NCBI GenBank assembly: GCA_905178155.1
Contig: CAJINV010000003.1
Location: 10,726,298 to 10,790,297 of the forward strand
Reading direction: 5' to 3'
DNA: 64,000 nucleotides
Origin: Amoebophrya sp. A120
Lineage: Eukaryota > Sar > Dinophyceae > Syndiniales > Amoebophryaceae
Each line of letters starts with the position of its first letter. Within the stretch, counting starts at the first letter, position 1. Below, piece by piece: positions 22,901-32,700 of this stretch. A program made the translations under genes and the position numbers. The notes beneath the pieces were generated by a model. That model was not told the DNA's origin. It ran no database searches and saw only the letters and a program-made list of their open reading frames with translations.

Positions 22901-24907
22901 CATGCATTTGATGATGATGTTGGAAATTTGTCATGCGAAAACAGGTTTGCATTAGTCAAGCAATCTTCAACGTCGATACCAAGGCCTCCTGCGCTGCGGA
23001 AAATTGCACGTCCGGCTGCCCGACCCGGCAAAACAAGAACTTCATGTCAGACAAAACTGCCTCCCGGTTCCCGAGGTATTTTACTGCGTCGTTTACCTCC
23101 TGCAAAAACGTCCGCCACAGTTTCTGCGATTCGTCTCGGTCGCTCGACTTCAAAAGTTCGCGGCAGTAGTTGTCCGACGGGTTCAGGATAATCATCGCCA
23201 TCCAGATGCTAATGTTGTAGATGAACTGCATATCTGGGTCGTGTTTTCAGATTTGGAAATTTGTAATGCATTCTGGAAGCGACGACTCTGTAATGCATGT
23301 GGTTGCTTTAGCATGACATTTGCATTGCAAAATCTAGAACGAAGAGCCACGCGTGCTCTTTCTGCGTCATATCTTGAATCACAACAAAATATCAAAAAAA
23401 AAAACTTGTGCTTCCGCTCATGTTAAGCTGGAATTCGTGGGACAAGTATTGTTCATCTCCGAGCTTTATCGTCGACCCCAGCCCGATGAGAATCAGCGGC
23501 AAACAAAATGCACACATCGCCGCGTACTGTGCCAGTGCGATGGACACAGTTAGCCATCTGGTCCAGACGGGCAATCTGGTTCCTTTGTACAATTTATGTA
23601 CCGCCTGCGTAGCCTGTTCCCGTGCGGCGTGGGGCACCATCAGGTTGGTGCGTTTTACGTTGCATTTCAAGAAGAATTCTTTCTTCTTGATTGGAATCGG
23701 GATCCGGTTTACGAAGTCGACGAACTCCGGCTGCGGTGCTGGGTTGAAGGTTTCGCTAGACGCCTGCGAGATGTGCACTTTCATCTCTGCCAGCTTTGCA
23801 TGCGCCCGATCCTGCATCAGCTTGATGCTCATCCCCTGTAAGAAATAAATAATAAATTTATTTTGCATACTATCCACATCTTCACAGCATCACCCTTTGC
23901 ATGACAAAAATTCTCATACCTGCAGATACACCCTCCGTTGCCATCGCGTTTTGTCGAGTCCACACAGTCCCAGATACAGCTCGACACTGCTGCGGCCGGT
24001 GATGGCGACTTGGTGCGCGAGGCACCGAGTCGGCCACAGGATCACGTTGCTCCGCAGCCAGGAGTTGGACAGGAATACGGCGCCCACATAAAACAAACTG
24101 TTGATTGTGGATCCGCCACTATCAGTCGAGGGACTAAAAATTTTGACGGTCGCCGGGTGTAGATTTTTATACCACTCCTCCGGTCGGATGTAGCTGAGCA
24201 GCTGCTCAGCCACCTCCCACGCTTCACTGAAGCCCCGAAAACAGGATGCGTTCTTCTCGCCCAGCTTGGCACGGTCAAAAAAAATATCACAACCAAACTC
24301 GATGCTTGATGTGACTCGAAAGATTAGTGCTTCTGCATCACAAGTTCTGCATTACAGATCAGCTGCGAGGCAGCTGGTATTTATTATCGTCAGGTGATGT
24401 TGACTATCATCTGCGGACGTTTTGAGATTTGTCATGCAAATAGAATGAAAATGATCACACCAATCAGCATCGAGTTTTTTCATTTGGATACTTGCTGCTA
24501 TTCGGGTACAATACTGCATGTGCCGGAATGCACACGGTGCCGATACTGTCGTGCCCCCCGATGATGAAGTACACCGTGCAAAACATGAACATGATGTGCG
24601 CAAATATTCGCAGCCTGCCCACTGTCGACCCGGACCAGAATAGTTGTTGGGTCGTCGATCCGTCCATTTCGCATTTTACATCGACGACCTCGTACTTGAT
24701 GTCGTTGAAGTACGTCGATGATGTGCTTTTCGCGTTTCGGCACAGCAAACTACTCAACCTCCACGCGGCGCGAGCAGGCACTTCTCCTAACCCGTAGAAG
24801 AAGTCGAGCGCCGGATTGTTTTCTCGCGGCACAGGAGGTGGAGCAGGTACTTCCTCTGCTACCACCAGGTCCGTCTCCGCAGGTTTCCGCTTATTCTGCT
24901 TTTTCAT
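19994..24907 (-). CDS. Seven-exon multi-pass membrane protein, unknown function
   Basis: Approximate exons in transcript order: 24907-24480, 24270-23925, 23835-23410, 23231-22970, 22890-21860, 21740-21130 and 20935-19994. It starts MKKQNKRKPAETDL with a Pro-rich stretch. Likely membrane segments are FAHIMFMFCTVYFIIGG (exon 1), NSLFYVGAVFLSNSWL (exon 2), TVSIALAQYAAMCAFCLPLI (exon 3) and YNISIWMAMII (exon 4). Exons 5-7 are hydrophilic, with basic and acidic low-complexity runs, and end EEPEPESAENLLRKMGTA. I recognise no family. Between exons 6 and 7 the frame continues through SVDKLLTRK and then needs one extra base to reach VQDKIYVVKEKQ. Most introns carry TTTGTCATGC-type motifs and the intron between exons 6 and 7 has TIRs. 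Confidence 0.65.
20936..21124 (-). mobile_element. TIR-bearing intron between exons 6 and 7
   Basis: In transcript direction the left boundary reads GTGGAAACGTAACCAAGCAG. The reverse complement of the right boundary reads CTGCAAACGTAACCAAGCAC, an inverted repeat of about 15 bp (AAACGTAACCAAGCA). GTGGA occurs at both junctions in the same register as a possible target duplication. Confidence 0.65.
21755..21860 (-). mobile_element. TIR-bearing short intron
   Basis: Ends in transcript direction: GAAGAATGGTATCACAGTGA at the left, and reverse-complemented right end GAAGAAGGTATCACAGAAAA, matching over the GGTATCACAG core. It separates TDTKETKN from SSYVEQLQLHH. Confidence 0.55.
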
Positions 24908-25003
24908 CTTGTAAAACCTGCGGGGATACTACGACGCAGATGTTAGATCAACAAACCGCGGCGGTATGTTGATGTTACAACCAGGGGGGAAGCTGCTAGT
25001 ATT

Positions 25004-25215
25004 TTAGAAAATATTGTGCTTCGCATCTTCTCCTGCGTTGCGTCTCGACTTCTTCTTCCATTGTCCATCCGCTCCTTCGCTCTTGTACTGCTTTATCTGC
25101 TCGAAACCTACACGAAAAACACTCTCATCTTCCCCGTTAGTATTATCGCACGAAGTGCGTTGAAAAACGTACTCATTCCCTCGCAGAAGTGACTTTCCGC
25201 TCTTCTTCCTGCAAA
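25004..25215 (-). CDS. Possible C-terminal exon of an unresolved gene
   Basis: On the minus strand a TTTGCAG acceptor precedes a 60-70 codon frame (SGKSLLRGNEYVF, then GFEQIKQYKSEGADG) ending KHNIF and stop. It has charged, protein-like composition, but no phase-consistent upstream exon was found. Confidence 0.3.
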
Positions 25216-26905
25216 TGCAACAAATGCGAACGGTAGTACGCTTGTTTGAGCTATAAACTAGTACATAAGCAAAAACAAAAGCAAAAAAAAGCACCGACCT
25301 AATGCTCGACCCTTTTCACTCGATGCACACGCCCGTTCTTGCGACACGAAAACAGAAAAGTAAGAACACTTCGATGGAAAAAACGCCTCAGAGTTTCATC
25401 CGGATTTTTGCTGTTTTCGGCAGCGGTCCCGAACTACTTCGAGTTCGCCTTCGCATTCATTAGATTTCTCATCCTTGGCGGTGCTTGTACATCTAAGATG
25501 AATGCTTCCCAGGGTAGTCAGATTGACGTTGCTAAACACTTACACTCGGGCAAAAACTTACAATTCGACTTTGCATTTTCTTTCTCATCAGCTACTGTTG
25601 CACACGACCACGTGCAAAACACTCTTCTCAAGGCCTTCGCCCGCGTTTTGACTGCGATAGATGCGACACGAAGACATTCGTCGTAGCGGCGGTCGTCCTG
25701 CTTTGGTTTTGTGAAAGAAGGAAAAAAGCATCAGACTTATATTGTCAGTTCGTGGGTATCCCACTTGCCTAGACGCTTGATGCGTCCGAGCTTAGTAGGG
25801 AAGTCGTACGCTTTCTCATCACGTGGTGCACTAAAATTGCATTACTTTTTTCGGAGGCAAGATGGCAGTTTTCTATTTGCATTTGACCTAAACACTTTGC
25901 AACTACAGACCAAAAAGAATATACGAAGCAGCGCAGCTACTTCGTGTGTAGCTAGCTTTCAATCATTAGTATCATATTTTTCGTCGATATGTTCCTCCGA
26001 TTCCGATGACCATACCTGCGTCTCCGTTATGCATCGCCGGCTCCGCAACGACTCCGATGGCTGTTCCTGGATGCAGTACGACGCGATCGGGTGTAGTTCA
26101 AGACGATCTTCTGGAAACGACGGCTTTCGGTGCGGCCGCTTTATGCCCGTGGTTAATCATGAGACGACTATCGAAAAGACTTAGACAACATGCAAAAGCG
26201 CATGACAACAACATTTTTTTTGACATGCGACCCAACTATTGCGACCACGTGCTCCAAAAAGGTTGCGGAGCTGGCAGTACTAATCACTTTGCTTTTTCTT
26301 GTTTAAATATAATGTCGCAATCGAGTCACGAGATGCATGGAGAACGCGATGCACTTAGTGCCACCTGTTTCGCATGCACGTCACCTCTTGGGTTGTCTAG
26401 TTTAGTTATCGATAGTTGTCTCCATTTTTTTTTTGATACAATCCAATCCGGGGCGCCCGGCTTGCACACTCGGTGGTCGCTGCTAGCGGTCCCCGATGTC
26501 GGCGTTGAACACACACGAAGAAAACACGACGATACGACCTCGAAATAGCTAGGAGATGCGCGGACGAACACAAGCATCATCATCGGCATAGCATGGGGGA
26601 GAACACTAGCACGAAAAAGTGCGGACGGCCATGCCGTCGCTGTCGAGTCCATATTGTGATGCGGATCGACAGATTCTGCATCACAAATCCTATCTATTTT
26701 ACTTCGAAAACGCATTATAATACTTAACGACCGCGACTGCTGCATTTGCGGAACACACTGACCACCAAAACCTTAACAGGGGCGGAAGCGACGACTTCGG
26801 AACACAAAAAGGATGACTTTTTGTTTGAAAATTTTCAAAATTGTGAAAATTTAGGTCCTTCCAAGGGATCGATCGACGACCAAACAGAGGCGGCCGTCGA
26901 CGGAT
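25216..26905. other. Uncertain region with unassigned open frames
   Basis: Three (+) frames of 115, 157 and 180 codons (starting at 25339, 25711 and 26006) overlap each other or frames on the other strand and show no motif. CATCACAAA/TTGTGATGC-type motifs typical of introns here occur near 26680, so parts could be introns of an unseen gene. I cannot support a product. Confidence 0.35.
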
Positions 26906-26979
26906 CTTAAACTAAAGAAATCCGGCAGAAAATGGGACGAAAATGATCATCCACCGCGCCGGTCCCAATCAACAGCGTG

Positions 26980-28837
26980 ATGGAAATCACCAAAGCGAAA
27001 GTTGGTGGCCCATCTAAGGCCGAGAAGGAGCTCGTCCGCGCCGCCCTGGATGAGATGGATGAGGCCGACCTGGCGGATGAAGAAGGATTCGTCTTGCTCT
27101 CGGAATTAGGCAAACAGGCCTTCCCCGGGACCATCGCCCGTATATCTTGTTTGTTTATCTGTGATGCTATATTCATGATTTTTTGATGATGATTCATAGT
27201 AATAGTTTGATACTGTGCGCGCACGTGTTGCTTCAGCTTGAGCATACAGACTGCGAGTAAAAAGCTCGTTTGTGATGCATGAAAACAGAAGCAGTCTACG
27301 CTGCTTTTCTATGTTGATATAGATAAGGAGAGCATTGAAGTGCCGCAGCATCTTCATCGTCATGCTATCGCGATACTGTATGCTCTATGACGAAGCAATA
27401 AACACGTGCGCAGATACATCTTCCAGCTCATCATCACACGCAAACGAATCGTCATCATCTTCATCGTCCAGGCTACTCCGACATCCCCATCGAGATGGCC
27501 CAAGTGATTTTGTCGACTCTGTGCCGGAAGAACGTGCTGTGGGTCGCGCGGTGCGTGTACACCACCAACCAGCTCCACTTCGTGTTGACCAAGATGCGGA
27601 TCCCGGTCGCGTTGGTAGCTGATTTTTGTATTTAGTTACGGTGTATGTGTTTTCAGCATGCAACTCATCTTGCGATTAGGTCCTAGCAAAACAGATGATT
27701 AGAGATTCCACAAATGCGCATGCTCGTCACATCCACTTTTGCATCTTCGTCATAATTATTGCGTCAAAAATAATACCAGATCATCGCCAAGGACAGCAAG
27801 TGCAAGCTCCGCAACTTGCAGCAGACCACCCGGAACCTGACGCACGCGGGTTCGCACAGCACCTGGTCCATCGTGGTGGAGCATTGCCCGGAACCCTCGA
27901 AGTGCATGTTGACGGACGTGGCGAAGAGCGTGTCGCAGGCGGAGCGCCAGGGCATGCCGACCCCGGGCATGTTCAACCCGTTTGGGATGACGCCGCAGTT
28001 CTCGCAGTTTGGAGTGACCCCCTCTGGCATGATGGGTATGACCCCGCACCCGCACGGCTTCGGCCCGATGAACATGCCCTCCAATGGTGGCGGTTTTGGG
28101 TCCTTCCAGATGACCCCCGGCCCGAGCGGAGCGGTATAATGATTTAGCACCTGTTATTAGATTTTTTTGAACATGCATATTTGTACGAGTGCGAAGATCT
28201 CGTGCGAGAAATTCTTTTGGAGCAAACAACTATCATCTCATCACAGGTGATGTTCGGGAACCCCATGGCGATGCAGTCGATGATGCCGCCGGCGATGCCG
28301 AACCAGGCCAACGCCGGTTCGTCCACCACCAACGTCACCAACATCGGAGTCAACGCGTCCGCCATGCGTGATTTCCACAAGAAGAACATCACGACCCCCG
28401 GTGGTCCGTGCTTGCCCACGGTGTTGGAGTTCCAGGACCCCGTGGACCCCGAGAAGAAGCACTCCTTGTCCATCCGCGACACGGACAAGAAGAAGTCCGG
28501 CAAGACCCCCGAGGAGAAGTGCAGCGACATGGTGTCCTCTGTGTTCAAGGACGATTTGGGCTCCTTTTTTGCCGGGAGCCTGTGGGAAGAGGACAAGCGC
28601 GTCTTGGACGAGATCAAAGCTGAGAACGACCGCTTGGACGCGGAACTGGAGAAGCAAAAGGTCGCCGAAGAAAAAGAAAAGGCGAAGAAGGAGAAAGCCG
28701 CCGCCAAGAAGGCGAAGGACGCCTCCAAAACAGCCGCTGACAAGAAAAACAAGCGTAAGTCTGGTTCCTCGTCCGGCAAGGCCCCGGTCATGAAAAAGAT
28801 GTCCAAGGCGAAGCCGACCCCGAAGAAGAAGAAGTGA
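26980..28837 (+). CDS. Four-exon hypothetical protein with Met/Gly/Pro linker and Lys-rich tail
   Basis: Exons: 26980-27129ish (MEITKAKVGGPSKAEKELVR), about 27472-27612 (YSDIPIEMAQVILSTLCRK), about 27780-28136 and 28249-28837. All three introns are GT-AG with matching phases (the first joins C plus GC to give Arg), so the model is well supported. Exon 3 ends in a low-complexity Met/Gly/Pro/Phe linker (GMTPQFSQFG, GMMGMTPHPH). Exon 4 contains a globular part (CLPTVLEFQDPVDPEKKH) and a coiled, Lys/Ala-rich C terminus ending PTPKKKK. About 415 residues with strongly GC-ending codons, suggesting good expression. The basic tail could bind nucleic acid or microtubules, but this is inference only; no family recognised. 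Confidence 0.78.
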
Positions 28838-29727
28838 AGAGAGCCGCCATGTCGTGTTTGTTGAAAAAAATCGAGAATTCAGATATGTTTCAGTGGTTCT
28901 ACCTGATTGCGCGACATGTAAACCCGCAGTGTGCCGTCGTGAGTAATGTTGTACTGCATGGCGTGACGCATGATCCCGTTTGTATTAGAAAAAAGGACGC
29001 CTCATAGCGTCGAGGGTGACATTACCCACCACGGTACTACTGCTGGTTTACACGTCATAACACCACTAGTGTATTGTGTATCATTTATAGGTAGTTCCAC
29101 TTATGATGAAGTTTCACAAAATAAAAAATATATTAGAAATTTGAATTAAAAGTAATTCCATATTTTGCGCTGTCTTTGTCGGTTGCCGACAGGGCAGCAC
29201 GTATACTACTTACTGCACAGAAATGAAAGTAGATGCTATTGATTAATCGACTTCGGCCTTGTAATAAGTCAATACCTTCTGCAGCCTCACCGTGAATTTA
29301 GCAGCTGGTAGGTCGCGCCAGCTGCCGCACTTCTAGGCGATCAACTATGTTTTCGTGAAGCGGGGAAAATACTGCTGCAGAAATTCGCACTGGACAATCC
29401 GCACAATAGCTTCACACCGAAGCCTGAGATGATTGACAGTTGAGATTCTGAATCATGTGATGAGAAAAAATAAAAAAGCAAGTCTGTTGCTCGTGCCACT
29501 AAATCTGTTGTTGAGGAGGTGTTCGCAGTTGTGTTTGCTGCTGATTTTCGGTTGATGAGATGCACGGTAGTTGAGATGTAGAAGTGGAAGAAGAGACGCG
29601 CGTTGATCGTCGCAAATGTCGTCTCGTTTCGTACATGGTGCCAGGTCCCCGCGCTACCCTGAGTCTTTGTGTTTTGTATAGACGACTACTGTAATACGAC
29701 AATTATGGAGTGACGCAGTTCAATAAT
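28838..29727. other. Intergenic with one palindromic repeat
   Basis: Contains an inverted repeat at 28931-29035: GTGCCGTCGTGAGTAATGTT on the left, and ACATTACCCACCACGGTAC on the right. It belongs to the same small family seen at 30.9-31.4 kb and 60.8 kb. Otherwise AT-rich, with no supported gene. Confidence 0.6.
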
Positions 29728-32700
29728 ATGAATCCACCCGCGGCTCCGCCCGTGTACCGCGCGGCAGGAGCGTTTGAGAGACGTCCGGAGGACATACCGA
29801 TGCAGATACCTGCTGCGCATCTTCCCAATATTCCTGCCGTCCTCAAACCCGCGGCTACATTGTACACGGAAACTCCGATCCAGGGCGAGGAGTTTGGCAT
29901 ACCAATGCAAAAAATCACACATCCGCTCACGTGTAGACATTTCGTTTTGTATCATGAAGAAAAAACAACATCTATCTCGCGTTCCGCATGATAGTTTGCG
30001 CGCAAAACTCCTAAAGACATATTCTTGCGGCTCTGCCACCTTTCCTTGGGCCGCGCGAATGCAAGAATTCATGCGCGCTACCACATACACTAACAATCTG
30101 AGAAGCTGATGCTGTTTGCCCATCTACACGTGAAGGATGTGTGAGGTTTTGCGTTTGATATGTGTCTGACGAAGACTACGAATACGACAGCGAGGAGGAG
30201 CCGTGGACGGAAGATTTACCAGCCGGCAAAATCAAATCCAGTCGCGCAACCCGATGGGACAAGCCGTTTCGGTCCGAGCACAGTGGCCGCCCCGTCTACA
30301 AACTCAAGAGCATGGGTATGAGAGTGAAGATGTGGATTGCTTGCGTTTACGGCTACAAGGATACAAAACGCATATATATATATATATAGCGCATTTGAAT
30401 TTGTAACGCAGGACTGCATGAGATCAGCTGCAGATAAGCAGTAGTCGTGCTTGGTTGTGGTCTACATCTTCGCCAAGTCATACAGCCACCCACGCCGGCC
30501 TCGTATTTCGATTGGTTGAAACGCATCGTGCCGAAGGACTTGTCCGAAAAGTGTGGGATCACTTGGGAACCGTCCCCCGAAGGCGATGAGTGGGATGTGG
30601 TATCGTGAATTTTGTGATGCGCGATTCACACGCAGAAATGACATTTGTGATGCAAAAAAATATACTTGGACATCATATCTCCACATGCCTCCTCAGGTAA
30701 TGTGCTATCTCTGGTGGCGGGTGACCCAGAGCGCGAATATGGTGCTCGCTAAATTCGGAACCTGCGCACTTCGAGACGAATTGTACAGCCTCAACCCGAA
30801 CAACTTGTTTCTCTGCACGGAAGCCATCCGGAAGAAGTCGGAGGAGATGCTGGGACGGCAGGGTGCGGACGATGCCAGATTGCGAAGCCAGGCACTTATG
30901 CATAGTTTTAACATTGACCATGCCGTCGCGAGTAAGGTTATACTGCATGGGTGTACGGGAACAAAAAAAGCACAAGTAGTACCATCGTGAGTAATGTTTT
31001 GCTGCATGGCATGCTTACGAGAAAGTACATGGGTCGCAGTGCCGTCGTGTGTAACTTTATCCACGAGGAGAGCATAAGCATCAAAGCTCCAGGCTTTCGC
31101 ACTGCGGAGATACCAGGAATTCGTCATCATGAGCCGCGCGTTTGCTTGTGATGCCGATAGGGATAAAGAATGCTCCTTGCTTGCCGGGATTTGGCCGGAG
31201 TTGTCCTTCGGCAGCTTGGACTCGGCGGCTTGCCAGATCGCGGACTCGAGTACCGTGAGGAAAAACGGGGCGTGGGGCTCTCACGTATAGCACTTGCTGC
31301 CGTCGTGAATAATGTCTTGCACGATGGTACTGATTTAGATGAACTTGTCATGCATTTTGAGTCCATAGCCACGTCGTGCATAAAGTTACGCTGCATGCTA
31401 CTACAATGCAACTACTCTCCCAATACAAACACCAGTTCACCTACAGCGATTACGTCGACCCGAAAACAATGGAAAACCACTTGCCGCCGAGTCACCCGAT
31501 CTCTGAGGAGTTGCAGTTGCAGCCGAACCCGTTTCAGGTTGGTGGGCTATCCCGGCTCACCAGCCGAGTCCCCGGCACGAAGTCGCAGTACGTCGGGATG
31601 TTGAGCCTCTCGATGTGGATGAACTGCTTCGGCGAAGCGGTGATCAAGGAGCGATTCTGCGACAAGGGAAAACCGTGGCGCGAGATGAACTTGGACTACC
31701 TCCGGCGCACAAAGTCCGACGGTATCCGGTCGCTCATGGAGTTTTGCATCAAGTCGGATCAAGGGTCATCCGAATTGCGGTACAGCCAAAGCCAGATTTT
31801 GTTTCTCCCCGGCGCCTACTTCGACGGCGATCTGCATCGCGGTAGTAATGACGTCAAGGATTGTTGTCCGGAATTGAAAACCGCGAGGGACCTCTGGGAC
31901 ACCTGGGCGACCGGGCCGTGCAGGACTGCGCAGAACCAGGCGGAGTTTCTGTTCGCGAAAGAAGAACTGAAGGAAAAAGTCAACAAAGATCCCGAAGCGT
32001 CTGCTGGTAGGAAAAAGTGGCGGAGTCAGCTGCTGAAGGAGCAGAACTGCGTCAAAATGGAGGACGCCTTGGCGAAAAGTATATTCTGTGTTGTTTGGCG
32101 ATTTGTGATGCAAAGTCTCAGTGTAACTTTTCAATGAAATAGCCGGCGGTTACCCTCCGGTATAGGGGGGGGGTCAAGTGACCCCCTCCAGATCGATCAT
32201 ACCATGCAGGATAGCTTCAAGTAGTGTGTTTATAGACAGGGGGTTATAGGGGGGGGTCTGGCCCCCCTCTGAGAGGGTGTCCAGATGAGTCATTTTTGCA
32301 TGACAAATAACAAGCAACTCCAACCTGCAAACAACACAGAATTCAACTTCTTTCACGCGTCGCAGTCCCGATTCCATGGCGATTCGGAGTGGCGGAGCAT
32401 GATCCAGAAGTGCTACTACCTCGTGCTGTGCACGCTCTCCGCGATCATCGATAAGCAGAAGATCCACGGCCGCACTATGAAACTGATAATAGCCCGGCTT
32501 CGAGAAGTTTTGATGTAGTGCATTTCGTGCTTGATGAGCATAGTATTTGCATTACAAATTCTACAACGAAACTCTTCGAAATCGGGCTCATTTTCAAAGG
32601 ATATTTGAATTCATCAAAAGCGACGAAATCGAGAAGATTATGGAGGAAAACGGCTCCGAGTTGCTGCAGGCGAGGGATTTGTCGAAGGAGGAGCTGAAAC

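Noticed and set aside
29340-30123. Minus-strand frames around 29.3-30.1 kb
   Set aside because: They are shadows of the plus-strand exon starting at 29728 and of intron sequence.
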